From a virus, in the IMG/VR virus record IMGVR_UViG_3300015192_000006, positions 1-27,012 of that record: a stretch of DNA of 27,012 nt; one strand, given 5' to 3'. Made by a program: the position numbers and the translations under genes. Below are positions 6,700 to 15,300 of this stretch, one piece after another. How positions within the stretch are numbered: position 1 is the stretch's first letter; every line of letters begins with the position of its first letter. The notes under the pieces are model-generated. The model did not search any database and was not told the DNA's origin. It saw only the letters and a program-made list of their open reading frames with translations.

Positions 6700-9698
6700 G
6701 CCGCGACAACTTCAGCCTCAGTGGCGAGAGTGAGCCAGCCATCCACGACCTTGCCCCAGGTCTGCTGGAGCGCCCAGTCGCGGCGGGTCTTGCGGTACTC
6801 CTCGTGGTCGCTGGACATGAACTGAAGGACATTGGTAAACAACTCATCGAGGTCTTTCGCACCCGGCATCCGCACTACTTCAGGCAATGCGCCCCAGTTC
6901 ACGGTGATAGGAAGGCAGCCGGCGGCTTGGGCCTCGATGGCTGAGATGCAGTAGGTCTCATGGAAGGGTTCACCGTTGGGCATCGTGGATGGGTACAGCC
7001 AGATGTCTGACTTCTGGTACGCCTCGGCCAATGTCTGCTGGTCCACCTTGCCGTGGAGGGTCACTCCGGGCTGCTGGGCCAACTGCTCGACCATCGCGAT
7101 GAACTTCGGGTTGTTGCTCCGTGCGGCGTCAAAGCCGTAGTAGACGTGGAGTGAGGCATCTGCGTACTTCTCACGAATCTTCGGAAACTGCTTGAGCACG
7201 ATGTCCAAGCCCCGATCCGGGGATGAGGCGTAGATGATGCGGTGCTTCTCGCGTCTGACCTTCTTGGCAAAGCGGGCTGGATCGATGCCGTTGCCGCTGA
7301 CGAAGATGTCGGCGGAGGGGTATTGCTCTTGGAGGAAGGTCTTGTGCCACTCACTCAGGGCGAGCACCTTGACCCCCGCCAAGTCCTCAGCGGTCGCCGG
7401 TCCAAAGGTCACGTCATGCGCCCACAGCCAGCGGTGCTGGGCAAACTCCTTCATGTCCTTGAGCGGCGCGGGAGAGCGCCAGGACACGAACAGCCACGTC
7501 GGGCGTGGGACGAACCGCTCGACCGGGGCATAGCGAACGCCGTTCCAGACCCCATCGGCCTCGGCGTAGACCGAGACTCGGAAGCCTTTGGCGTTCAACT
7601 CCTCGGCCACCCTGATGACCGCAGTTTCGGAGCCGCCGATGCCGCCCTTGTTGATGGACTCTGGGGTCCACTCCTGTCCGGTGTTCGGGCACCAGATGAC
7701 CACCGGAGGGGATGTTGGGTCGATGGTCTGATCGGTGACGTACTCACACACAAGGTTCGGCTGGTCGTTCGGATTGGGGTGGGCGACCTTGTGCAGCTCG
7801 ATGAGCTTTCCGCGCTTGGACACCAGTTGGGCGAACTCGCGCTGACTCCAGCCCTGAACGTGCGAGGGGTTCACTTCCTGCGGACCCTCGTAGGAAAAGT
7901 CCGGGGTGGACAAGATGATGCGCGTGGACAGGGTCTCCATCTGGTCGAGGAACGCCTGCGGGTCAAGGACGTGCTCGATGATCTCCGCCCCGACGACCGC
8001 GTCGAACGGCCCGAGGTCACGGACCTTCTGAGTGATGCCCTCGGCGGGGCACCAGTGGAACTGGACCTTTGAGTCCGACTCCAGCACCGGCACTTTCATG
8101 CCGACTTCCTTGTTGTGCTTGGCCTTGATGAGACCGGCCTTGACCGCGTTCCAGTTGGCATCCTTGACCCGCGAGGCATCTACGTCGATTCCCACGACCT
8201 GAATGCCGTTGAGGGCGTAGTAGAACGAGGACACCGCGTTGCCGATGCCCACATCTAGGACTTTCTTCACGCCGGCGGCCTTCAGGCGCGAGAGCACCCA
8301 CGCCATTCGGGGATACCAGACTGGGACATTCTCGATGCCTTCCAGCGGGTCGATGGTCTCGCGCTGTTCGTAATACAGGTTGCGGTAGGCGACCGGGTCG
8401 TACAGATGCTTGATGGACTGATGGACCTTGTGCTCCGCCGCGACGACCACACCGCCGTTGTCGGCAGCGCCAGCCGGGAGGGCCTCAAGCACCTTCTTGG
8501 CCTTGAGCGGTTCGTTGGTCTTGACCAGATGAGCGGCAAGCGCAAGGCCGTAGTTGATGGCCTTCTTGCGGTTGATCGCCGCCCGAAGGTGATTGACCTT
8601 CGTGACGATTTCCGGCTCAGGCCGGACCCCCGCCGCCTGCTCCAGACACGAGAGGGCCTTGTCCTCCTGCTTGAGGTTGTAGTAGCAGACCGACAGCCAG
8701 AGCAACGGGCGGAAGGTGTAGGACAGGCTGTTGACGAACACCGTGGGGTCGGCGGTCTTGCCCTCGGAGACCAGGCGCATCCCAATCTCCCCGAACTGCA
8801 ACGCCTTCTGCCACTCCCCCACGCGGGTATAGGTGTCCCCGAGGTCGAAGTAGGAGTCGGGCCAGTCAGGGCGCAGGGTCATTGCGTGAGTTAGAGCCTT
8901 GATGGACTCTGGGTACATCCCCAGCGCCCGACAGGCGGTGGCGAGCTGGATAAGGGCTTGCCACTTCTCCTCCGGCCAGTTGGAGAGGCCGATGTACTTG
9001 TTGTACGAGTCGATGGCCTGCGCCCAGTTGTGAGCGGCGAAGTGCTGGTTGGCAAGGTAGTAGTGGAAGCGCGGAGCGTCGGGCTCCTTCTCCAGGGCCT
9101 TGTAGATGATGCGGAAGTTGCGGGTGTTGTCCCGCCCTTCCTCCGAAGCATCGTGGACCCAGAGGAAGTCGTCGCAGATGACCATTTCATGCATCAGGTC
9201 ACCGGGGTGGATGTCCTCGTGGACCGGGTCTTTCCAGTACCAGCGCATCGGCTTGCCCTGGAACTGGGTCCGGCAGAACCGCAAACGGCGGATCGTCGTC
9301 ATCGGGTTGCCGAACTCGTCCTGGGCGTAGTTGTAGTCCGAGAACAGGCCGTAGACCTGCGGCGGGACTTCCTTCAGGACTTCCTCAAGGGTCTTGCCGC
9401 TGACCATCTCCAGCGCATCATCGGTGTCGATCCAGTAGAACCAGTCGATGCCTTCGGGGATGTGCTCAAGGGTCAGGTTACGGGCTGCCCCGAAGTCGTC
9501 GTTGAACTCGAACGGGAACAGCGTGACGCGCTCACCCAGACGCTCGCGGAACCACGCCTCGGTCTGTGGAAGAGACTTGCTGTCTATTCCAAGGACGTAG
9601 TCGGTGGTCCCGGCCTTCTCGCAGGACTCCAGCATCCGGGTGAGGTGCTTGAAGTCTTTGTCTTTGTTGTAAACAATCGCGGTAGCGGCGATCCTCAT
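6696..9698 (-). CDS. Multidomain GT2-TPR-methyltransferase-GT4 glycan enzyme
   Basis: This 1000-residue protein has four parts in order. Residues 1-185 form a GT2-type (GT-A) glycosyltransferase, with an N-terminal TAIVYNKDKD strand, the FNDDFGAARN block (65-74) and a metal-binding DTDD (91-94). Residues about 190-400 are TPR-like helical repeats (for example ALIQLATACRALGMYPESIK and DSYFDLGDTYTRVGEWQKAL). Residues about 455-650 are a class I SAM methyltransferase with VLDVGIGN (480-487), IDVD (504-507) and VVGAEIIEHVLDP. Residues about 665-985 are a GT4-like GT-B enzyme with GGIGGSE (685-691), SSPDRG (825-830) and E-x7-E (E914, E922). Start: the ATG 4 nt after the upstream stop; the longer in-frame extension is rejected because it overlaps that gene. 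GT2-TPR proteins are known to glycosylate peptides (SunS), so protein glycosylation with a methylated sugar is a reasonable inference. Confidence 0.9.
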   Translation of the reverse strand: MRIAATAIVYNKDKDFKHLTRMLESCEKAGTTDYVLGIDSKSLPQTEAWFRERLGERVTLFPFEFNDDFGAARNLTLEHIPEGIDWFYWIDTDDALEMVSGKTLEEVLKEVPPQVYGLFSDYNYAQDEFGNPMTTIRRLRFCRTQFQGKPMRWYWKDPVHEDIHPGDLMHEMVICDDFLWVHDASEEGRDNTRNFRIIYKALEKEPDAPRFHYYLANQHFAAHNWAQAIDSYNKYIGLSNWPEEKWQALIQLATACRALGMYPESIKALTHAMTLRPDWPDSYFDLGDTYTRVGEWQKALQFGEIGMRLVSEGKTADPTVFVNSLSYTFRPLLWLSVCYYNLKQEDKALSCLEQAAGVRPEPEIVTKVNHLRAAINRKKAINYGLALAAHLVKTNEPLKAKKVLEALPAGAADNGGVVVAAEHKVHQSIKHLYDPVAYRNLYYEQRETIDPLEGIENVPVWYPRMAWVLSRLKAAGVKKVLDVGIGNAVSSFYYALNGIQVVGIDVDASRVKDANWNAVKAGLIKAKHNKEVGMKVPVLESDSKVQFHWCPAEGITQKVRDLGPFDAVVGAEIIEHVLDPQAFLDQMETLSTRIILSTPDFSYEGPQEVNPSHVQGWSQREFAQLVSKRGKLIELHKVAHPNPNDQPNLVCEYVTDQTIDPTSPPVVIWCPNTGQEWTPESINKGGIGGSETAVIRVAEELNAKGFRVSVYAEADGVWNGVRYAPVERFVPRPTWLFVSWRSPAPLKDMKEFAQHRWLWAHDVTFGPATAEDLAGVKVLALSEWHKTFLQEQYPSADIFVSGNGIDPARFAKKVRREKHRIIYASSPDRGLDIVLKQFPKIREKYADASLHVYYGFDAARSNNPKFIAMVEQLAQQPGVTLHGKVDQQTLAEAYQKSDIWLYPSTMPNGEPFHETYCISAIEAQAAGCLPITVNWGALPEVVRMPGAKDLDELFTNVLQFMSSDHEEYRKTRRDWALQQTWGKVVDGWLTLATEAEVVAA

Positions 9699-9702
9699 GC
9701 TT

Positions 9703-10218
9703 CTATTCGGTCGGCGGGAGTGGGCCGACGCCCATCTTGTGGACCGGGGAGATATACATGCCATCGGCAAGTGCTCGGTCGATCTCGTCCCGCGTCGGAG
9801 GGCGGAACTGGGAGTTCATGCGCTTGTCGGTCTCAAGGTGCTCCATGAGCACCGTGTAGTGGGGTTCAGGGATGCGGGCGGGCTGGCCGGCGATGAGCTG
9901 GTACTGGACTCCGTTCACCGTGACCGGGATGGTCACCGGGGAGATGACATCGACCATCTTGTGGGTCGTTTCGTAGTCGGCGCGGGTGAATGAGGTCTTG
10001 TCCTCACGAACGGTGCCGGGATATCTGACTGTTCCCGGAGGGACTTTGTCAGGAGCGGGCTCGGACGGAAGGTCGGCCAACTCGGAGAGCAGCTCCTGAC
10101 GGCGGGCGCGGATGGTGTCCTCGCTGACTGTGGTCGGCTTCTCGCGCTCGATGACCATTGCGGCTGCGCGCTTGGCGGCTTTGACTTCGCGGGCTTTGGC
10201 GAGTGATTCGGCTGACAC
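9703..10218 (-). CDS. Capsid-adjacent structural or accessory protein
   Basis: This 171-residue protein has a Lys/Ala/Glu-rich helical N-terminus (1-55), a Pro/Gly-rich linker (55-70) and a C-terminal part with the segment VTVNGVQYQLIAGQPARIPE (about 99-118) followed by HYTVLMEHLETDKR. Small phage structural proteins beside capsid genes often carry such a VNG-x-Y...G-x-P-x-x-x-P-E pattern, and it may be a minor head or connector protein. GTG start with an AAAGGAAA ribosome binding site. It sits downstream of the major capsid gene across the large inverted repeat and ends 4 nt before the glycosyltransferase fusion. Function not established. Confidence 0.75.
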   Translation of the reverse strand: MSAESLAKAREVKAAKRAAAMVIEREKPTTVSEDTIRARRQELLSELADLPSEPAPDKVPPGTVRYPGTVREDKTSFTRADYETTHKMVDVISPVTIPVTVNGVQYQLIAGQPARIPEPHYTVLMEHLETDKRMNSQFRPPTRDEIDRALADGMYISPVHKMGVGPLPPTE

Positions 10219-10236
10219 GTTGTTTCCTTTCCATAG

Positions 10237-10251
10237 ACGCCTCTACGGCGT
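10237..10251. repeat. Short hairpin, ACGCC/GGCGT arms
   Basis: Perfect 5-bp arms at 10237-10241 and 10247-10251 enclose a 5-nt loop, 10 nt from the large inverted repeat on its left side. On the plus strand it is followed by GTTTTGG, a weak T-run, so it could only act as a poor terminator for plus-strand transcription. On the minus strand there is no T-run. Together with the large hairpin it makes this gap between genes highly structured. Confidence 0.5.
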
Positions 10252-10260
10252 GTTTTGGCG

Positions 10261-10342
10261 TTCGGGGCTCGCGCTAGACGAACAGGCACCCACAAAGACC
10301 AACGCTTGGGGGCTAATCCGGTCGTCTAGCGCCAGCCCCGAA
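10261..10342. repeat. Long imperfect inverted repeat after capsid gene (hairpin)
   Basis: Arms at 10261-10281 and 10322-10342 match at 20 of 21 positions in inverted orientation, with one internal mismatch, enclosing a 40-nt loop that itself contains a small CCAA/TTGG stem. The arms contain TTCGGGGCT and CGCTAGACGA. It lies 24 nt downstream of the stop codon of the major capsid gene, in the longest structured gap of this late operon. No T-run follows on the minus strand, so a simple intrinsic terminator is not supported. A partial transcription block, an RNase processing site or a 3' stabiliser for capsid mRNA fits position and form. T7 has a terminator at the same place, after its capsid gene. 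Confidence 0.85.
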
Positions 10343-10365
10343 AGGCTGACGAAGAAGAAGGCTTC

Positions 10366-11331
10366 TTAGATGCTGGACCGACTCTCATACCTTACGATTC
10401 TGTTCTGATCGAGAATGACTGCGACGAATGCAGCCTTCCAGCCGAGACTCCAAATCTGATCGAGTGGGTCGTTGATACCGCTCGAACCACGGGGCTTGAA
10501 GTAGGTCCGCGCGGTGTCCGAGGAAAGCTCGATGACCGCGTAGGCTTCCTTGCCGACGAACAGCGTCGAGTAGACCTGTCCACCAGACTGGCCGAGGGAG
10601 CCGTTGATCGTGGCGTTGGTGGTCTCGTAGAACCGGATACCGAGCAGGTCGCCGAGTGCGCCGGTGCTCAGGGGGTTCTCAGCGGTCCCACCGCCCTGCT
10701 CTCCACCTGTGCGGGTGAAGGCGTACTGGAACGAGTTGGTCACGTTGCTGTCCGAGAACAGGTCACGGACGACATCGGGGTGGACGATGGCAACGTACTT
10801 GCCGTCGTCAAGCGGGAGCACGTCCTGGTTCTTCAGGAGCCGGCGAGCGTTCCGAAGCTCGGCCCACGACATGTTGAACCCTGACGCAAGGCCAGAGCGA
10901 ACGGTCGCGGTACTCGCGTAAGCCACTGTCGTTCCAGCGTTGATGACGTTGCGGGTGATCTGGTCGAGAGTGTCCTGAAGATTCTCGCCGAACACCTGCG
11001 TGAACTCCGTCACGACCGGGTCGATAGCCTGCCATTCGAGCAGATCGGAGCCAAGCATATAAGCTCCGTACTGAGCAATCGTGGCAGTGATCGAAGTGAC
11101 GGTGGGGTTGAGCGCGGTCGGCGGAGTACCTTCGGTGAGTGCCGTGGTCTGCGCCGATGGACGAGTGAAGCGGCGGAAGGAGATGATGTTACCGGAGGCT
11201 CCCGCGATGCTCTTCTGAACTCCAAAATTCCGATGGACGAAATTCGGGATGGTTCGCGAGAGGAGCACCTTATCGTAAAATGTGCGGGTCTCCAGGGTCA
11301 TCCCAGCAACGCCGAGCTGCTGGACTGCCAT
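10366..11331 (-). CDS. Major capsid protein, N4-gp56 family
   Basis: This 321-residue protein has the pattern of the N4-gp56 type of HK97-fold capsid proteins. It shows an N-terminal TFYDKVLLSRTIPNFVHRNFG segment, then ISFRRFTR, LTEGTPPTALNPTVTSITAT (the E-loop to spine region), AQYGAYMLGSDLLEW, and a long helix GENLQDTLDQITRNVINAG. The central helical part ends in YVAIVHPDVVRDLFSD, followed by GxRFYETTNA and the C-terminal DPLDQIWSLGWKAAFVAVIL. These are features I associate with that family. It forms the icosahedral shell. ATG start with a GGAAAAA ribosome binding site, 15 nt after the scaffold-like gene. A large hairpin follows its stop, which may help raise its expression above neighbouring genes. 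Confidence 0.88.
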   Translation of the reverse strand: MAVQQLGVAGMTLETRTFYDKVLLSRTIPNFVHRNFGVQKSIAGASGNIISFRRFTRPSAQTTALTEGTPPTALNPTVTSITATIAQYGAYMLGSDLLEWQAIDPVVTEFTQVFGENLQDTLDQITRNVINAGTTVAYASTATVRSGLASGFNMSWAELRNARRLLKNQDVLPLDDGKYVAIVHPDVVRDLFSDSNVTNSFQYAFTRTGGEQGGGTAENPLSTGALGDLLGIRFYETTNATINGSLGQSGGQVYSTLFVGKEAYAVIELSSDTARTYFKPRGSSGINDPLDQIWSLGWKAAFVAVILDQNRIVRYESRSSI

Positions 11332-11346
11332 AGGTTTTTCCTAGTG

Positions 11347-12078
11347 CTAAATTTTCTTGAGGCGACCCGCCTTTGCGTCATTCACCAACTGCATGAACTC
11401 CTTTGAGTTCGGGTCCAGCGAGTTGATGCGATCGGCAAGGCTTCCGCCTCCGCCACGGCTGGAGTCGATGCGACCCACGCCGGCTTCGCGAAGTGTCTCT
11501 TGGGCAATGCGCTTGGCTTCGGCTCCGGCTTCCGCCTTTGCCTGGGCTTTGGTCTTTTCGACAGCGTTGGTCAGTTGGTTCAGTTTCAGTTCGACCTTCG
11601 ACTGAACCTGTGCGTTCACCGTCTCAAACCAGTCCTCGACCCCAGTGGCGTTCGTACCCCAGTCCACTGACCGGGGATCGACTCCCACCTTTTCGAGCAC
11701 ACCAACGAGCACGGCGGTCTGCCGTTCGATGAATGCCTGGGCAGCAACGGCGGCACGCTGTCGCGCCGACTCTTGCTGGTTTGAGTACAGCTGGGCATCG
11801 AGCGCCTTTGCCTGGTCCTCACCGAGGGTGGCCTTGACAAGCTCCTTCTGACCTAGTGCGAGGGCTTTGTATTGAGCCTCCAGGTCGCTGAACCGATTGT
11901 TCAGCATCTGGTTCTCGATCATCACCTTCTGCGTTTTGGGCTGGAGTGACTTGTACGCCTGTTCCCAGTCGGTTTGGGGCTTGGGTGGGTCCGGGTTCGT
12001 CGCTTCGGTCGGGGGGGTCTCGACAGCCGGAGCTGCGATAGCCTCCGCCTCAGTCGGCGTAGCGGTCTCGTCTGCCAC
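11347..12078 (-). CDS. Scaffold-like capsid assembly protein
   Basis: This 243-residue protein has an acidic, Pro/Thr/Ala-rich N-terminus (1-35), a long helical and coiled-coil middle (about 38-190, many Gln, Lys, Ala and Glu) and a short C-terminal domain (SLADRINSLDPNSKEFMQLVNDAKAGRLKKI) ending in basic residues. This is the usual layout of a phage scaffolding protein, in which the charged C-terminal helices bind the capsid protein. Position directly upstream of the capsid gene supports the role. GTG start with a strong AAGGAG site 7 nt upstream; the stop is followed 15 nt later by the capsid gene ATG. No protease domain is seen. Confidence 0.75.
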   Translation of the reverse strand: MADETATPTEAEAIAAPAVETPPTEATNPDPPKPQTDWEQAYKSLQPKTQKVMIENQMLNNRFSDLEAQYKALALGQKELVKATLGEDQAKALDAQLYSNQQESARQRAAVAAQAFIERQTAVLVGVLEKVGVDPRSVDWGTNATGVEDWFETVNAQVQSKVELKLNQLTNAVEKTKAQAKAEAGAEAKRIAQETLREAGVGRIDSSRGGGGSLADRINSLDPNSKEFMQLVNDAKAGRLKKI

Positions 12079-12087
12079 GATGGAACT

Positions 12088-12099
12088 CCTTTTTAGTGG
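12088..12099 (-). promoter_or_regulatory. CCACTAAAAAGG leader motif before scaffold gene
   Basis: On the minus strand this reads CCACTAAAAAGG and includes the Shine-Dalgarno of the scaffold-like gene. Two near copies (CCACTAAAAGG and CCACTAAAGG) lie at 26758-26768 and 26792-26801 before the first gene of the window. It is directly preceded by a 5-bp GGGGC/GCCCC hairpin (12099-12112). It may be a shared late leader or promoter element; the shared part is short and partly explained by a common ribosome binding site. Confidence 0.3.
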
Positions 12100-12112
12100 G
12101 GGCTTGTGCCCC
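12099..12112. repeat. Small GGGGC/GCCCC hairpin
   Basis: Perfect 5-bp arms with a TTGT (plus strand) loop. On the minus strand it lies immediately 5' of the CCACTAAAAAGG leader and scaffold-gene ribosome binding site, with no T-run after it, so it is not a typical terminator for the late genes. It could protect or define a processed 5' end of the scaffold and capsid mRNA. Confidence 0.45.
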
Positions 12113-12138
12113 GGCGTATGCTTCCGTGCGTGTCTGAC

Positions 12139-12342
12139 ATGGGAGAACTGGTTGGGGCGCTTATTGGAGTCTCAATCGCCGCCCTGCTGCTCATTCCACC
12201 CATCGTGGAACTCTGGGTCTGGGTGAACAAAGCGCAGGAGGCTATTAGGACGGTGGAACTAATGGCTGCGCTTGAGTCCGCGTCGTCAGGAAGTGCCCCA
12301 GCCACGGGTCCTTCAGGAGCATCTGCTTCCGCATCGGATTGA
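12139..12342 (+). CDS. Possible small plus-strand membrane protein
   Basis: This 67-residue reading frame runs against all neighbours. Residues about 3-28 (LVGALIGVSIAALLLIPPIV with flanks) form a convincing membrane segment, followed by a short amphipathic helix and an Ala/Ser/Gly-rich tail. The membrane part lies within the 166-nt gap between two minus-strand genes; the low-complexity tail overlaps the 3' end of the 1245-residue gene by 98 nt. No clear ribosome binding site precedes the ATG at 12139 or the longer ATG at 12106, which weakens the call. If real it could be a holin-like or moron peptide; otherwise it is a chance open frame in GC-rich DNA. Confidence 0.35.
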   Translation: MGELVGALIGVSIAALLLIPPIVELWVWVNKAQEAIRTVELMAALESASSGSAPATGPSGASASASD

Positions 12343-15300
12343 CGATGGCGTTCTGGTATCTCGCCAGAAGTTGCTGCTCCTGTGGTGCGAGGGTCTGGCG
12401 AGCCTGGATGGTCAGCACGTTCGTCGGAAGGTTCGATGCAGTCTGCTTGATTTGATTCAACGCTGCGGCTTCGTTCTTCTTTGCAGCACTCAGGGCTACC
12501 CATTCCTGCGGATTGCCAATGAGGTACGGCGGGATGGAGAGATACTTAGTGACGAGCGGCGCGGCCTTGAGGTACTGATCCACGGTGGGTGTCTCGGTCT
12601 GACCGGGAAGCGCCTCTGGACGAGATGCGTCGATTGCCGCCCGCACGTCGGGGGTGAGCTTGCCGGACTTGTCCATCAGGGCCACCCATTGGGCAGCATC
12701 ACGAGGACTATCTGAGAGCGCGTGGACCGAGAGAACTGCCTGCTGGCGGATCGCGTTCGGGTCGGTGCCCTTCAGCACGCCATTCTCAAGGTACTTCTCG
12801 CGGCCAACGTCGTCGGCGCGAGTGATGGCCGACTCGAACAGCCGAGCCTTGAGTGTGTCCGTGGCGTTCTGATATCCCGGTGTGGTCAAGACCTTCTGAA
12901 GTTCGGTGTTTCGCGCCTCACCAACGTATCGAGCGAATGCCATGTATTGGTCGGCGCGCAACTTCAGTTGGTTTGAGTCGCCAGCCTTTCCGATAACGTC
13001 GCTTGGCAGGGCGAGCGGCTTGAACGTCTTGACCTGAGCGACGAGCCGGTCAGACTCCGCAGTTCCAATGGGGGGAAGTCCGGTCTCCGCGCCCTGCGGG
13101 CTGGCCGGACCTTCGGGGGTCACGCGATACGGAAGAAGTGCCCCAACGCCTCCGGTGTCACCGGGAATACGCGGAGCGCCTGCCGGAAGGGCGCTGGGGT
13201 CGCCCAACGGAAAGTTGTTCGGGAACTGACCGCGATACCGCTGGCCGACCTGATTCCAAAGGCCCTTTGTTCCCGGCGGCATCGCGTGGTAGTTCGGGTC
13301 GTTGACCGTCGCGTCGGCCCGAATGAGTCCACTGAATGGCGTGATCGAGAATCCACGGCTGGACAGGTCGTTCGCAAGGGACGCGAGTTCCTGTGTATTG
13401 AGTTTCCCGTTGAGTCCCTGGAAGATGCTGGCGACCGTATCGAGCGCGTCACCAACCGGCTGAACGTGACCAGCGAAGTTCTGGATGAGACCGAGAACCG
13501 CAGCCTGCGCCCCCGATACGTCCTTAGCCTTGCCCTCTTTGACTGACTGGGCACTATCGGCAATCGCTCCGAGGTAGTCACCAAAGACAGGCACCTTGTT
13601 GTAGGTGACCCACTTCCCCATCATCCGCATCGCGTAGGGCAGGTGTGAGGGACTATTCGGGTCACCGATCCACAGCGCCTTCTCCTTTGGGTCGGAGGGG
13701 CCAGCGCCGGTAATGTCGTCGGACATGATCGACTGCCAGAGCGGGTAGATCGCCATTGTTCCGACCGCCGCACGGGTCACGGCCTGCACCCGGTCGGCTT
13801 CGGTCAGGGTGTTGCGACCGAAGTATCCGAGGTTGAGCGGTGCTTCCTTCGGAATGAGTCGGGCGAAGCCCAACGGACTCCATGTGGTAGCGGCTTTCAG
13901 AATGTTGATTTTCGTGTTGAAGAATGGCAGCAGGACCGTGCCGATTGGCCCGGTCGCGTTCTTGACCGTAAGCACCCGATCAGCCAGAGCGCCGGGAGTC
14001 TGACGGTTAATCTGCCGCCGTGCGTCGAACTCGGCAGCCGCCATCGCACCATTGGACTCGGCTTCGTTGCGGAAGTTGCCCATGAAGTCGATGAGTCCCT
14101 GTCCGCTCAGGCCCTTCGCTTGACCCTGAATCCTCGCGGCTTCTGCGAGATTTGATTCCCGCAGGGCGTTGCGAAGCATGTTGTCTACCGAGCTGATGAT
14201 CCGAAGCGGGTAGTTACCCTCAGAAGCGACCTTTGTGAGTGCGCCGAGCGTCTTGACCAGTCCATTCGAGCCGTAATCCCCACGCAGGATCGCGGTGGAG
14301 ATTTCAGAGGGAACGTCCTTATCAACCCAGGCGTTCTTGTTCTGAAGGATGTCCTGAACAAGGTCGTGCCGGACACTGTTCCCGATGGAATGCAGTTGGG
14401 CGCTCAGTCCGGCCACAGCACCGTCGAGGGTGAACCGGCGCTCGGCTGTAATACCAACGGCGTGAAGCGCCGCATCGGCACCAGAAAGAAGCACACGCTC
14501 CGGGAACTGGGAGAGGGACGACGCCGTCGAACCCATGCCATGCGTGAAGATGACAGTTGGGTTGACGATGCCGTTATAGACCCACTCGTTGAACAGCTTG
14601 CCGACCTCACGCGCACCGAACTGACGAGGTGATCCGGGGACCGAACCGTAGGCAATGGCCCGGTCGGACGGAGACATATCAGCCCACGACTTGACGGCTT
14701 CTTCGGACTTCCGCGATGCATCGGCAATGATGGACTGCCCATCGGGATGCGCGATGGCTTCCTGAACGATGGGGCTGTTTGCCACTTCCGGGGGTATTGC
14801 CGATGGGGCTTCGCCCGGAATACCAGCCCGCCGGTCCTCGATAGCCCGCGCAAGCACCCCGTTCTGAGCCTGCTGCGCTGGGGTGTTCGGTGCGCCGATG
14901 CGCTGACTCAGGGTTTCGGCGTTCATTTCCTCGGGGAGTCCGGCTTTCGCCCTTGCGGTCGCGGTGGACTTGGGGCTCTTGGCGATGATCTCGTTACGGG
15001 CGACCTGATTGTCAATCAACTGCTGGGCAAGCGCCGAGCGATTGGCGTCAGACAGGCTGACACCCGCCTCGCGCAGAGCCTTGTTTAGCAGCGGTGTGAC
15101 ATTGGACGTTCCGAGGAGGGTTTCGGGGGTCAATTCAGTCCCGCTGCGGAGTTGTCCGCGCATGACTGACTTGAAGTATTCCGGCACCTTTCTGGCGGCA
15201 GCATCCACGGCAACGGCGTTCTGAAGGGCTGCTTGTGCTTCCGGGGTCACCCCAGCCGCCTGGTTGAAGGCGTCGGACGCTCCGGCGATGTTGGTCGGAG

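Noticed and set aside
9699-9770. Longer start for the glycosyltransferase fusion (24 extra residues)
   Set aside because: The extension lies inside the upstream gene and is Arg/Ser/Pro-rich. The ATG at 9698 begins a typical GT2 strand right after the upstream stop.
8958-9848. Long plus-strand open frame (296 codons) opposite the glycosyltransferase fusion
   Set aside because: It is antisense to a protein with several intact active-site motifs. Such frames are common opposite GC-rich genes; it is Val/Leu/Arg/Gly-rich and has no recognisable domain.
10261-10342. Attachment site or integration core
   Set aside because: The inverted repeat could suggest recombination, but no integrase is present and the position after the capsid gene suits an RNA element better.
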